From the NCBI RefSeq assembly GCF_040412425.1, contig NC_089777.1:37720037-37784036 (forward strand): a DNA stretch of 64,000 bases, in the 5' to 3' direction. Below, piece by piece: positions 45,812 through 59,915 of this stretch. Positions within the stretch are counted from its first letter, which is position 1. The number at the start of each line of letters is the position of its first letter. Source of the DNA: Macrobrachium rosenbergii (Eukaryota; Arthropoda; Malacostraca; Decapoda; Palaemonidae). Under the pieces are notes generated by a model that made no database searches, was not told where the DNA came from, and saw nothing but the letters and a program-made list of their open reading frames with translations. The position numbers and the translations under genes are program-made.

Positions 45812-46027
45812 TCACATAGTACCCGAATCTTCTTCATTGTCTACAAGAGGCGTGGTTACTGACTCGTGGTAGGGTGGTGGGGGCTCTGGATACGCAAAGC
45901 TTATATCACTATTGAGCACATCATTCTGACCACCCTCCAAGGATAGTGTTGTTTGAGATACTGTACCAAAAATTTCCTGGGCCACAGCATCCTCATATTT
46001 TGGTGGATCACTGGTGGTTTCCTCTTC
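45812..46027 (-). CDS. Shared last exon of PPxY-tail membrane protein
   Basis: 216 bp: 71 codons plus TGA (45814-45812), preceded by an acceptor ending GTCTTCTAG. It starts in phase 0. The tail is acidic and carries two PPxY motifs, DPPKYEDAV near the start and PEPPPPYHES about 40 residues later, then ends VDNEEDSGTM. PPxY motifs bind WW domains, most often of Nedd4-family ubiquitin ligases. Small membrane adaptors of this kind (NDFIP, Commissureless and similar) recruit those ligases to endosomal membranes. No ORF-sized start lies in this exon, so it needs an upstream exon. Two phase-compatible candidates exist at 51121-51348 and 59619-59834. I do not recognise the exact family, and the adaptor role is inference. 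Confidence 0.8.
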   Translation of the reverse strand, partial: EEETTSDPPKYEDAVAQEIFGTVSQTTLSLEGGQNDVLNSDISFAYPEPPPPYHESVTTPLVDNEEDSGTM

Positions 46028-48290
<2,263 letters not shown>

Positions 48291-48529
48291 GCTCAGAGAA
48301 TTACTGTAGAGTACAGGCTAATCAAGTAACATTCTCGAGACGTGTCTCCCCTGTGGTAGTACTATGCCATTTCATTTTAACTTGATAATACGATTCTGAT
48401 ATGGTGAAAAATTTTCCTCATTGCCTTTGGACTTCTACAAAAGTTATAAAATTCATTAAATTTACACAGTGGGCAAGACAGGACATAGATTATTGGTGCC
48501 GACAAACCTCCGGTATGGTTATGATTCTC

Positions 48530-48690
48530 TAAGTTACGTATATCTTAGTTTAACCAGACCACTGAGCTGATTAACAGCTCTCCTAGGGCTGGCCCGAAGG
48601 ATTAGACTTTTTTACGTGGCTAAGAACCAACTGGTTACCTAGCAACGGGACCTACAGTTTATTCTCTAAGTAGTCGATGAGTGAGTTAGA
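48530..48690. repeat. Probable dispersed SINE-like repeat
   Basis: The stretch from TTTAACCAGACCACTGAGC to TAGCAACGGGACCTACAG resembles a repeat I recall as very common in decapod sequences. It is GC-richer than its surroundings. No second copy lies in this window, so the call rests on memory only. Confidence 0.4.
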
Positions 48691-49093
48691 GAATACTAAA
48701 GCAAAGCAATGGAAGGTAAATAAATATATAAAATGAGTTGAGTGCAAGACAAAGTTTCCACTTGCACAAGGTGTTACTCTTCTTCTTGAAAAAAGGAAAT
48801 GAGCACAAGGACTGTACCCACATCCATTTATACGAACGACCCGTGGATTGCCGACACCGAGACAACGTCAAAGGAAACAAGATCTTAAAAATATCAGGTG
48901 GACATAAACGGATGATGGAAGGCCACATGAGAGGTGATAAGATAAAACAAAAGCACAGATAACGATGAATGATAACCTCAATAAGCCGTGATATGAAAAA
49001 AAGGAGGGTCACTCGCTACCCTAACACTAACATGGATATTTCAATGTGGTTGTTTGTTTCATTTGCAAATGTGAACGCAAATCATGGGATTTG

Positions 49094-49098
<5 letters not shown>

Positions 49099-49165
<67 letters not shown>
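49099..49165. repeat. (GA)n microsatellite
   Basis: About 66 bp of uninterrupted GA. Confidence 0.95.
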
Positions 49166-49169
<4 letters not shown>

Positions 49170-49465
49170 TCCTATTGCAAAATCCTTCATAACCAATAGG
49201 TACTAAACAATGCCTTTATTCCTCAACACAGACGAATATTATTAGTAAGCTTCACTGACTGGGTCATCCTTACTCAAGACGAACTGAAATTGATTTGTCA
49301 GCTTTTTCTACATAAGAAATTTATTCTTACTACTAATTGGAGAAAATTCGAGAGAAGTGCTGCTTTACGGATACTGGTAAAACAAACTTTATAGAATCAA
49401 GTGCAATATAACTTAAACCAGACTGTATTTTCAATAATAGCAAGGGTCTATGAACTTGATAATTG

Positions 49466-49470
<5 letters not shown>

Positions 49471-49561
<91 letters not shown>

Positions 49562-49562
49562 C
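49471..49562. repeat. (AT)n-(GT)n microsatellite
   Basis: AT tract continuing directly into GT. Confidence 0.95.
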
Positions 49563-49679
49563 GTAAACAGTAGGGCTATTTGACCATGATTAAAGTGACA
49601 AAACAGTGTATGGATCTTTCGTCTTTTACTCTACGGTATTTTCAAAGAAACTGTTTAATGTCAATGTAATCTTTTTTCA

Positions 49680-49910
49680 TAAAAAAATTGCCCCCACCAG
49701 TGCCAAAATTGTTTATAATAACCCGAGTATGGACTGTCATTCATTTTATTTGGCCCAGACAAGTAAGGAATTGTCAGATTATATTAACAAGAATAAAATA
49801 TTGTGTCTAGAAGTATCCTTGAATCTGCATTCATACAACTGACAAAGGAAACTAATAATTTAACCGCAGGTCTCTACACTCCTGACCCCACTCTGCACAA
49901 GATGTTCGAA
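49680..49910 (+). pseudogene. Penelope-like element GIY-YIG relic 1
   Basis: Reads KIVYNNPSMDCHSFYLAQTS then KELSDYINKNK on the plus strand, then a tail with CTCTACACTCCTGACCCCA. Penelope-like elements end in a GIY-YIG endonuclease with a VYKIxC-x-x-C-x-x-x-Y-x-GQT-x-x-x-L core. Here Gly-Gln-Thr has become Ala-Gln-Thr and the basic helix is eroded. Relics 2 and 3 (52380-53330) share this protein block and the same downstream sequence. Confidence 0.6.
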
Positions 49911-50220
49911 TGAGATTTAAAAGAAATAAAAAAAAAATGGCAGTAATTCAGGTTAATGCCAAATACCCGAATTGATCTCAGACAGCAGTGCCCCACCTGA
50001 AAGAGATGATACAGTTGTAATGACCTTTGCATGCATTACAGAGATTACATACCTATAATGTTAGTTGTTGTTTGTAGAACCAAGTCATTTTTAATCTGTC
50101 CCACTGTATGTAGTTTGCTTGAAAATGTCTTAGAGTAGAAGGTAATGGATCTCACACGCTGTATTTCACTTTACTCTTGGTCACTCCGTTTATACTTTAT
50201 ATCACGTTGTTTTATACAAC

Positions 50221-50293
<73 letters not shown>

Positions 50294-50371
50294 ATACACT
50301 GTATTTATGTATGCATAATATATACATACAGACATACATACATACATACATACATACACACATATATATAT

Positions 50372-50456
<85 letters not shown>

Positions 50457-50475
50457 TATATATATATATATAGCC
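50221..50475. repeat. Long (AT)n / (ATAC)n / (AC)n compound microsatellite
   Basis: Alternating AT, TACA and CA runs. Every open frame here is a trivial Tyr/Ile/His repeat. Confidence 0.95.
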
Positions 50476-51120
50476 TATATATACATATACTGTACAGTCA
50501 AGTATTTTAGGGTTCCTTTCTTTTCAGGTCACTTTCCAAAGCACGCATTTAGGCACAAATAAATACAGCTCGCTCAGTCCCCTTTTCCGAATGCACTAAC
50601 ATTATCATTTACAATTCTACGATCGAGGAGACACATTCAACTTGAACATGATAGGCAAAAAGATACTGCACAGAAATAATAATGTTTCGTGTGTTGCTGA
50701 GCTTTCGTGATCAAAAGAAAAGTGATACTATCTTTCACTATATAACGACGGTAGGATTTTTTTTTTCAATGGATGCAATTCAATAGGACTAAGAAGCATG
50801 GAAGAGTAGAGTAGGCCTATCCCATATCTCGTTGGAACTGGAATCGAATCACATGACCTTTGGATACATCATCGAATTCTTACCGGATTTACCTTCGCCG
50901 ATCTTCATGCATATTTTCGAGGGAATAACCAGACAAAAGGAATAATAAAAAAGAAAAAATCAAGAAGGCAAAATAAATCGATTATAACAATATGGTGAAC
51001 TTTCTAGTCTAAATATTTCTCGACAAACCAGTCCGTGTGCTTTTTGTCCGAACTGGCAAACACGGAGAGAGAACAAAAATAGATCTGGCGGCAAACACCC
51101 AGCCAATCCTTGAACAGTAC
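50476..51120. other. Intron of the PPxY gene, no recognisable feature
   Basis: No repeat found. The frame of exon 1b remains open down to 51004, so a non-spliced form ending there is possible. Confidence 0.35.
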
Positions 51121-51348
51121 CTGACTCGCAATCTCCTCGGTAGATGATGCTCTCCGATGACGTCTCATCAAGAAAGCAATAATTATGCCCGTGGTCATGA
51201 CGTAGAGTACGACGAACCCTAACATGCCTTCGATAGCAATAGGCATAAGTTCGAATTGAATCGCTACGAGACACAATAAAGACGGTGTCACGCTAAGAAA
51301 CACCACCAAAAACGCCTCCAAGCAGCGGCAACAGGTTGGCGGCTTCAT
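51121..51348 (-). CDS. Alternative first exon 1b of PPxY membrane gene (two TM helices)
   Basis: The start ATG at 51348-51346 sits in a good context (GACCATGA). 76 codons encode MKPPTCCRCLEA, helix 1 (FLVVFLSVTPSLLCLVAI, residues about 13-30), a short loop with one Glu pair, helix 2 (MLGFVVLYVMTTGIIIAFLM, about 42-61) and a basic anchor RRHRRASSTEE. The Cys cluster at the N-terminus could be lipid-modified. The exon would end at CAG|GTACTG (51121/51120), in phase 0, matching the shared last exon and giving 147 residues. The donor is weak (C and T at +4 and +5). If it is not used, the frame runs on 39 more codons to a stop at 51004. Exon 1a has the same layout but little sequence identity. Confidence 0.55.
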
Positions 51349-51432
51349 GGTCAACACGACGCAGAGAGGACGTTAACACACTGCTACTACTTCCTTACTA
51401 CTGCACCTCACATCCAGTTTCGAAGACCCCCC

Positions 51433-51435
<3 letters not shown>

Positions 51436-51492
<57 letters not shown>

Positions 51493-51503
51493 CGTGCGTG
51501 TGT
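51436..51503. repeat. (GT)n microsatellite just upstream of exon 1b
   Basis: GT tract, then GCGT variants, about 90 bp upstream of the exon 1b ATG on the gene's strand. GT tracts can form Z-DNA. Any promoter effect is speculation. Confidence 0.9.
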
Positions 51504-51981
51504 AAAGCATGGGGGCATTTTGACAGGAGAGGGGGGGATTATAATCGAATGATAAAGTCGATCCTTAATGAACTTCTGCGGAAGTGGGATTAGAAAAATC
51601 TCAGTTCGTATCTTATCTGTGAACTTTCGATAATGCGTCTCGGATAACCGGTCTGAAAGTGCACGTAAAACGATAAAATTTCAATACCTGTCCAATGCAA
51701 GTTTTGTTAAAAACTGAATATAGGTTCCATAATTTTTTGTACCAATGGAAAATCTATCTATAGCAATAAGACGCTGCCTAATACGTTTACAATAGTTTTT
51801 GGTAGCAGGAAATCTAACATCCCATTCAAGGGCATGGGCGGAACAATATGAGAGAGAACCGTTAAAATCTATTTATTGCTCCTGCTGACATAAGCAGTGA
51901 ATTATGTGCCAGGCAGTCAGTCCACTGTAGTTGACCAAAGCTAACAAATAATAAGGGCATGAGACTATCAGGTGTGTGTAT

Positions 51982-51984
<3 letters not shown>
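51504..51984. other. Intergenic or intronic DNA without recognisable feature
   Basis: No repeat, RNA or supported coding frame. Confidence 0.35.
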
Positions 51985-52048
<64 letters not shown>

Positions 52049-52050
52049 AT

Positions 52051-52136
<86 letters not shown>
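51985..52136. repeat. (AT)n microsatellite
   Basis: About 150 bp of AT with two interruptions (TTGT near 52045 and AATA near 52060). Confidence 0.95.
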
Positions 52137-52137
<1 letters not shown>

Positions 52138-52579
52138 CACCTGTATATATGAACCCTATGTCATGGGAATATTAACGACAGAAAAATCCGAACAGTAAAT
52201 GGCCACGAGGAAATAAACCTTACAAAGAACACATGGTTTCACAAACTACAACTAAAATCAAGGGAGTACAAAACAATATTAAAGCATACAAAGGCGAGGT
52301 ACGCTGTCTACGATTGACTAAGGTGCTGGATACACCAAAGCGAGGCAAAGGATGTTCGGTTTATCGAAATCATCTGCGGACATCTTGTGCAGAATGGGGT
52401 GAAGATTGTATAGACCTGTGCTTAAATTAATATTATTGTTTTTGTTAACTGTATTCATACAGATTGTAAGAGATTTCTAGAAACAATATTTTTACATCTT
52501 GTTATCATACTACCGTGGGACCAATCAGCTCTACGTGATTTTTTCACTTGGGTTCATCAAAATGAGCATAATTCTTTCA

Positions 52580-52710
52580 AAAGTTATAACTGAATAATTA
52601 TTTTAATTTATAATGAAATTTAATTCTTTACTCGCCCAAATAAAATGAATCAAAATCCACGCATGGGGTTTGACAATGTTGGTACTCTGGTGAGGACAAT
52701 TTCTTATAAA
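52580..52710 (-). pseudogene. Penelope-like GIY-YIG relic 2
   Basis: Minus-strand reading TPCVDFDSFYLGE then KELNFII, with a frame slip between them. It is the inverted partner of relic 3. Confidence 0.5.
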
Positions 52711-53009
52711 CTTCTTTTGACGTGTTATTATATGAACAACTACATATACATTGAATATTTTCAACATCGATTTGATGGCCTCAAAATCGATAAAATATGG
52801 CAAACTAAGGGTATTCTGCAGTTATTCATGCTTCCTGTTTACCGAACTACAGAACATTGGAAAAATACGTTGGGACTTGCTTACCTAAAAACATCCGTCG
52901 TTTCCCTTATTTTTTTGGGTTTTGAGGTCATAAAATCATAGTCGAAAATATTATATGTATATGTAATATTTTCATAAAACAACACTTTAAAAACATGCTT
53001 ATAAGAAAT

Positions 53010-53130
53010 TGTCCTCACCAAAGTAGCAACGTTGTTTATCACATCCTCTATGGATTGTGATGAATTTCATCCAGGCCAGACGAGTAAAGAATTAAATGTG
53101 ACAATATATCAATATACTGTTTAACGGTGC
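53010..53130 (+). pseudogene. Penelope-like GIY-YIG relic 3
   Basis: Plus-strand reading SSMDCDEFHPGQTSKELNV then TIYQYTV. The GQTSKEL core is intact. Tyr before it is replaced by His-Pro. Confidence 0.6.
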
Positions 53131-53384
53131 TCTTTTTGTGAACCTTGGGGAAAAATCACTCAGAACTGATTGGTCCAATAGTAGCATACTGTAATAACGA
53201 GATGTTAAAATATTTTTAGAAATCTTTAAGTCTCCATTAATGCAGTTAACACATGAAAATTGTTATTTTAAGGCAAGGTCTATACATTCTTGACCCCATT
53301 CTGTAGATGTCCAAAGGAGATTTCAATGAGACACTAAAGAATCCTATTAATGTGCTTAACATATGTTTATTTCATCTTTTCTTT

Positions 53385-54140
53385 AAATCCCCAGAGACAA
53401 GTTATAGGAAAGGGTGATAAATAATTAGCGTAAGTATGAGGAAATAGAAAATAAAACCGATATTCCCCAGCAGAGAGCAAGGATGAATTTGCTCCCGGTT
53501 TAAATTTTTGATAATAATCACAGGATTCCACAAATGCACCAGGCAAACTATTCCACGTTTCAGTTGCAGCCAAGATAAAACTCCTAGCAAGCCGACTTTT
53601 GTTAAAACCTCATGCTTAGAAAACGTCACATTCTTTGTAGCAGCACCAACCTGCCTAGAGTTGCGAGCAAAAACAGCTACGTCAGACAAAGAAGAGCGCA
53701 CAGGAAGTTTGTCGTTGTAGTGCATTTTATGCAACAAACATAATGAACTCACGTCCATGCCACAAGTCAACATTAAGAGTTGGCAAAATAAACTTGACTG
53801 GTGACATAACTATCCAAATATTTGAGATGAGAGTCAGCACCGGAAGACCACGCTGGAGAACAGTACTCCAAACAAGGAAGAAGAAGAGTTAAAACACTTG
53901 GGTACATTAGCACTTAATCCTGAAACATTCTCAAACATTTCCGCAAGATACCAACATTTTTGTGAAACGGAGGAAGCAATATTACCTATATGTAATACGT
54001 ATACGTTTCTCAAAAGCCAATTTCTTATCAGAGGTAACACCTAGGATCTTAAAAGTCGCTGACATTTCAAACTATACCGTTTAAATGTAAATCAAGATGC
54101 ACAGGCAAAAGTGTTCTGGATCGACTAACTTTAAGCTGAA
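53385..54140 (-). pseudogene. LINE reverse transcriptase C-terminal relic (Jockey/CR1-like)
   Basis: In minus-strand order: FKILGVTSDKKLAFEK (about 54060-54010), IGNIASSVSQKCWYL, LPCLEYCSPAWSSGADSHLK (about 53880-53820), MDVSSLCLLHKMHYN (about 53755), PVRSSLSDVAVFARNSRQ (about 53700-53645), then in another frame AATETWNSLPGAFVES (about 53570). This is the usual post-catalytic tail of non-LTR retrotransposon ORF2, where LG-x-x-x-D-x-x-L-x-F is followed by LEYCSPVW and LWNSLP. Several frameshifts disable it. The upstream RT domain is not present. Confidence 0.8.
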
Positions 54141-54426
54141 TTAATTCTTGATAACAGTTCCTCACCTGAGGAGCAACCTCAAATTTAATGTATTAAAATA
54201 TAATATATTATCATAATCTTAGTTGGTGGTTGCAAAATATTAACTTCCTCGTAATCTTTTGTCCATTGTACGTAGTTTTCATGAAAATTTTGCCTTTGAT
54301 GTTTCATCTTCCTCGTAAGTTATTGTTATATTTCAGAGACTAAACTGTCTCCCCCTACCTTTTGGCGTTTTTATGGGTTCCTATTATTAAATGGATTTCT
54401 GTTTTAACAGAAAATATTTCATAGCC

Positions 54427-54453
54427 ATATATATATATATATATGTATGTATG

Positions 54454-54548
<95 letters not shown>
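54427..54548. repeat. (AT)n microsatellite with a GTAT block
   Basis: AT tract broken once by (GTAT)4 near 54445. Confidence 0.95.
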
Positions 54549-54550
<2 letters not shown>

Positions 54551-55138
54551 TATCATGGGAATAAACCGCGTGATATAAAACATACACCGACTAAATGGCC
54601 ACGAAAAAACTGAAACAAAACAGTGTAAGATATTTCGCTTTACTTTTAGGGCAGTTTCAAGCAGACGACAAAAAAAAAAAAAAAGATTACAACAGAGACG
54701 CACTTTCACTAACAACAACTGAGATTTTATTCCTTACTGAGATAAGCACAATTGAGGAAGCTCTTCATATTTTGAACAATTGTCTTGGATGAACTCGGGT
54801 GCTGGATTAACCAAGGAGACACTCTGGGTCACAATGAAGGTCAGTGGGACGGGCAGCCTAACGCTCTTTCCTAAGCCCGGCCCAAAGAAAAGAAAAAGGA
54901 AAAGGAGGCAGAAGGGTTGAGGGTCCCAAAGAAAGGTTGTAAAATTCAGGAAAACAGAAGCAGAACTAGAATTCAAGAGCCTAGCAACAGATGGAAAGGA
55001 AGTCTCTTAACCGTGGCCTGACAGGATGAGGAATTCTCCCATTTAAATTGCAAACGGATTAGAAAGCACCGCCTGTGTAAAAACTGCTGTCATATCATTA
55101 ATCACTCACGTTCATTTTGATTTGTTGTTCAGAGTTCA
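54549..55138. other. Intron of PPxY gene (1a isoform), no recognisable feature
   Basis: Includes an A-run at 54670-54684. No repeat structure recognised. Confidence 0.3.
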
Positions 55139-55222
55139 CAGATCCACACCAGGCCTCTAATATGCCTTTTAAAACCCTAGCCAGATCCACAGCAGGCCTC
55201 TAATATGCCTTTTAACACCTTA
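55139..55222. repeat. 42-bp tandem duplication
   Basis: CAGATCCACACCAGGCCTCT and what follows (to about 55180) is repeated immediately as CAGATCCACAGCAGGCCTCT (from 55181). Confidence 0.85.
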
Positions 55223-55896
55223 CCAAACTTACGGGTCACCCCTGAACAAGGGCACGTGTTTGGCTTCACCCAAACCAACCTATCAACCACGGGGGTCACC
55301 AGCACAAGATGCTACCATTCATACTTTCGGTGGACAACAGTGTCGTGTTGTGGACGTGAGGGTTTGAGTGTCAAGAGACGTCATGAGACCTGTAAGCCCT
55401 GTATTGCTTGCGCTATTTTAATACATGAAAAGTAAATAAAACATATGGTTCGGATTACAGAATCTTCGTACATCAATATACGCCCTTCAACGCTGGAGAA
55501 CTTGCAAGATGTCAAAAATATTAAAAACTATACAAAACAGCACTGGCTTTATTGCGCAATCTCACAAGTAAATAAATAAATATAATACGTAAATAAATAA
55601 ATAAAGAAACAAATAAATAGGTATAGTTATTTGAAAGTCGTTTATCAGAGAAATACTAATTCATCCCGACTATGTGAATTAAAGAAGTCCAAATGTGTAG
55701 TCTTAACAAATTAACATTCACGCTAAAAAAATATTCGAGTACCAGGGTCCCCGAAATGACGAAGACTGTCTTAACAGATAGAGAGATCTGCTTTATTTCA
55801 AAAACCGCTTTACACACTCTTAGCAAATGCCAAACCACAAGGAATGGTGATTCTCATACATACTGGAACAACTACAGACATTACACAACACACACA

Positions 55897-55899
<3 letters not shown>

Positions 55900-55992
<93 letters not shown>
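55900..55992. repeat. (AT)n microsatellite
   Basis: About 92 bp of pure AT, directly beside the SINE pair. Confidence 0.95.
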
Positions 55993-55995
<3 letters not shown>

Positions 55996-56026
55996 TTCTG
56001 ATATATATCCACTGAGCCATACAAGT

Positions 56027-56183
56027 CCTTGGGTGCAGTTGCTCTCAGGTTCCAACTTCTTTAGACTTGTATGGCTCAGTGGATAACGCCCTTGCTTTCC
56101 ACCTGAGAGACCTGGGTTCGATCCTGACGTGAGTCAGAAATTTATTTCTGTTCCACACGTGATTGTGTGTTGATGATTTCTAT
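56027..56183 (+). mobile_element. tRNA-derived SINE, copy 1
   Basis: Pol III internal promoter: A box TGGCTCAGTGG at 56072-56082 and B box GGTTCGATCC at 56115-56124, about 33 bases apart as in tRNA genes. It starts CCTTGGGTGCAGTTGCTC and ends GTGTTGATGATTTCTAT. The acceptor stem does not pair, so it is not a functional tRNA. An inverted copy of the A-box segment (18 bases, 56009-56026 against 56065-56082) precedes it. Confidence 0.8.
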
Positions 56184-56296
56184 CTTATTCACTCAGAGGG
56201 ATAATTCGCATGAAATGTTGTCTATTGGGTCATTGCTGAGTCGGGAAGTTGGGGAAAACTCGCTGGTATGCAAGCAGTCAGCTTGCCCAGGTAATT

Positions 56297-56451
56297 CCTT
56301 GGGTGCAGTTGCTCTCAGGTTCCAACTTCTTTTAGACTTGTATGGCTCAGTGGATAACGCCCTTGCTTTCCACCTGAGAGACCTGGGTTCGATCCCGACG
56401 TGAGTCAGAAATTTATTTCTGTTCCACACGTGATTGTGTGTTGATGATTTC

Positions 56452-56454
<3 letters not shown>
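56297..56454 (+). mobile_element. tRNA-derived SINE, copy 2
   Basis: Nearly identical to copy 1 over about 157 bp, with one T insertion and one base change in the B-box arm. A box at 56343-56353, B box at 56386-56395. It is followed by (AT)n-(GT)n, a common SINE 3' tail. Confidence 0.82.
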
Positions 56455-56485
<31 letters not shown>

Positions 56486-57419
56486 CGCGTGTGTGTGTGT
56501 GTGAACACTGGACGTTCTGAACGTTTCCCTACAACGGTCTTATAGTTAAAAAAAAAAGTACTACAAAGACATTTACATATTGCCTGAGATTCTGAGCTTT
56601 TTATATCATGGCAGTTCTGACCCTTGACAAATACCATCAGTTCAATCTACATCAGTATTTTCTTGTTACTGTTATTGGTCAAAATGCCAACGCTTCCACC
56701 ATCATTAAAGTTTACTGTACACGTCCGATTTTCCCCTTTTAGGATCAAGACGTCGAAATGAGTCACCAGGATAACTTCAACTCTCTCCCGAGCTAGGTCT
56801 TCTGACATTTCTCCATGATTTCTTCGACCTTCAATCATGTCTTCGTCCTGTTATATCCATAATTGCTCATTTTATGACTGGCTCTCTCCCCTAAGAAAAG
56901 AAAAAGGGGAATAAAAGTGCGCAAGCAAACCCAGGAAAGACCATTAACTTCTAATAAGCTTGACAGTTCCACTGAATAAAATTGCCTTGGAAAGAATGGA
57001 AAACACGCCAGAAATAAGATAGGTACAATGAAACTTACGGAAAAAAATAGAAGACGATTCTGAAAATGGAACCATAGAGGATAAACATGCATACAGCGAA
57101 AATAATGAAACTCAAAAGAAGAATTGTAATAAAACAGAGATGAACATAAACAACTGACTGAAAGCCAAGACGACAAGGATAAAAATGGAGAGGACACAGA
57201 CAGCACACGTGCACTCTCGCGATGATCAAACCTTCACGGAGATGACTGCTAATACATTTGAGCATGCAATGGCCCTTTTCACATCCTAGGATATGATGCC
57301 TAGACCTTCAACATGAACTTTTCACAAGTAAATTCACAGTACAAGCTTTCAATATAAGGAGAACAAGTATAAAAAAGCACATGTTTTCAAGTATTCCGTA
57401 AAGTTACTTCAAACAGATC
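56455..57419. other. Intron of PPxY gene (1a isoform), a short microsatellite only
   Basis: (AT)n-(GT)n tail up to about 56505. A hydrophobic open stretch on the minus strand (57035-57265) was examined and rejected as an exon. Confidence 0.35.
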
Positions 57420-58170
57420 AGAACCAAAAGTTAACACGTAGCTGATGGATGATCAAGATGGTTTCAGGAAACGCAGAGGATATATTGAGCAGATAATTAC
57501 AGCAACAAGCCAAAAGACGAAACGCAGACTCTGACAAAGCATTAGACACTGAGTCATGTACTAAGCTATGGAAAGCTTAATGATATGGACTTCCTAAAAG
57601 ATAGGGATTTCCTCACATCACTGCAGAGGCTTCAGATTCTCAAAAGGCAATCGTTGCACAGTAACAGCAAATGGAAATCATAGGAAATCTATTTGAAGTC
57701 AAGACTGGCGTGATGCAGGGTGGGAGTCTACTACCCTTGTCTTTTATTTACATATTTTCAAGAAGAGCTGTTGATGAAACAACTCTGGGGGTATAAATTG
57801 ATAAAAAGGCCACTCAAGTCTAGTGGATCTTGACTTTGCCAACGGCATTCTGCCCATATGCAATGTACTGGGGGACAGCAACTTGTATTACTTTGCAAGC
57901 TGAGTTAGAGGCAGAGTAAGGCTTTTCAATCACCACAAAACCAAAATAAACTTAGAACAACCTAACGAGTGTGCTGTTGGAGATGCGAGTGATACAGTTG
58001 TCAAGAGATCTCAGGTACAACCATCCAAAAAGATACTCTCACAATCATAATGACATTGCTATATGGGCACGAGCCACGGTATACAGTCAGGTGTGACCTA
58101 TAAGGATTTGGCCAATATTGAACGTCGTTTGAGAAAGACATTAGAAATTAAGTGGCCGGTTTGAGGAACC
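57420..58170 (+). pseudogene. LINE reverse transcriptase relic (RTE/Jockey-like)
   Basis: Plus-strand blocks in order: DDQDGFRKRRGYIEQIITA (about 57450), DKALDTESCTKLW (about 57538), GVMQGGSLLPLSFIYIF (about 57710), DLDFANGILPIC (about 57830, where FADD would be; the second Asp of the active site is lost), TLLYGHEPRY (about 58050) and RLRKTLEIKWP (about 58130). These match, in order, the RT landmarks QxGFR, AFD, GVxQGxxLSPLLF, ADD, LLYGxExW and LRxILGIxW. Frameshifts are present. Confidence 0.8.
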
Positions 58171-58279
58171 ATCAACGTAAATATGATACAACAGCGACAA
58201 GCAAATTATGATTAAGAAAAACACATAAAAATCTTCAAATTCCTTACATTTATAGTTACCCTCAAGGTCCAGAGATTAG

Positions 58280-58392
58280 AACCTCTAGGAGTTATGAGAA
58301 TAAAATGTTTATATACACACCGAAACTCTTCCGAGAGAGAGAGAGAAAGAGAGTTATGAGAATAAAATGTTTATATACACACCACAACTCTT

Positions 58393-58468
<76 letters not shown>
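58280..58468. repeat. Duplicated 40-bp unit and (GA)n
   Basis: GAGTTATGAGAATAAAATGT and the next 20 bases (58290-58330) recur at 58351-58392. Each copy is followed by GA, short the first time and long (58394-58468) the second. The structure parallels 18110-18500. Confidence 0.85.
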
Positions 58469-58471
<3 letters not shown>

Positions 58472-58589
58472 CAACCACAACTTTGCCAGGATAAGGGTTT
58501 CTTCGCGAAAGGAACCATCAGCCTTAGCAGAACATTTTAGGCACACTCAGTTAAATACCATTGTCTCTGACAAAAGCAGTGAATTATCA

Positions 58590-59618
<1,029 letters not shown>

Positions 59619-59834
59619 CTCTTTGGAACTTGTGGAGAAACTGCCTGAGGGAAGCAGTCCTGGATTACGAACACAGGCCAAAATCATAAAACCGCCAAAA
59701 TACAAAAAGATGGCGCTGGCTATAAAAGGGAGTTGCTGCAAGAAGGGCACTGATAGGAAAACAATGACCATTGACACTGCGACAATAACTCCAAATATAA
59801 TGTCTTTGGTGCATAGATGCTTACAACTGAACAT
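59619..59834 (-). CDS. First exon 1a of PPxY membrane gene (two TM helices)
   Basis: ATG at 59834-59832 (AAAATGT context). 72 codons end at AAAGAG|GTAAGT, a near-consensus donor (59618-59613), in phase 0. The exon encodes MFSCKHLCTKD, helix 1 (IIFGVIVAVSMVIVFLSVPF, residues about 12-31), a two-Gln turn, helix 2 (LPFIASAIFLYFGGFMILAC, about 35-54) and the linker VRNPGLLPSGSFSTSSKE. Joined to 45812-46027 it gives a 143-residue protein: Cys-bearing N-terminus, TM hairpin and acidic PPxY tail, probably with both ends cytosolic. Exon 1b has the same arrangement. I cannot name the family. Confidence 0.72.
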
Positions 59835-59904
59835 TTTCGCCAAATTTCAAAATCGCTTTCACGGTCGAATCTCACTTTATTTTGCACCAATCACAATCTC
59901 GATG

Positions 59905-59915
59905 AATACTGAATA
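59905..59915 (-). promoter_or_regulatory. Candidate initiator upstream of exon 1a
   Basis: Minus-strand TTCAGTATT (TCAGT at 59912-59908), about 75 bases before the ATG, with an ATTGG (inverted CCAAT) downstream of it. Motif match only. Confidence 0.2.

Larger units (their letters stand above)
52380..53330. repeat. Inverted pair of Penelope-like tails
   Basis: The arm 52380-52715 (minus) and the arm 52995-53330 (plus) are diverged inverted copies around a 280-bp spacer. Shared landmarks are GGTGAGGACAATTTCTTATA (52690) and its inverse at 53000, GACCAATCAG (52520) and CTGATTGGTCC (53167), and TTGTGCAGAATGGGGT (52384) and ACCCCATTCTGTAG (53293). Confidence 0.7.

Noticed and set aside
50171..50562. 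Tyr/Ile-rich open frames
   Set aside because: These are translations of AT and TACA microsatellites. The same applies to the Arg/Glu and Ser/Leu frames over the GA and CT tracts.
53508..53720. Plus-strand ORF over the LINE relic
   Set aside because: Antisense of the LINE tail, whose minus-strand reading matches known LINE landmarks.
56061..56130. Functional tRNA gene
   Set aside because: A and B boxes are present, but the acceptor and anticodon stems do not pair and a near-identical copy with a shared non-tRNA flank lies 270 bp away, so it is a SINE.
57035..57265. Third hydrophobic two-TM first exon for the PPxY gene
   Set aside because: The minus strand has hydrophobic stretches and a GTAAGT, but the two helices lie in different frames with a stop between them. 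The frame with the ATG would leave the donor in phase 2, not 0.
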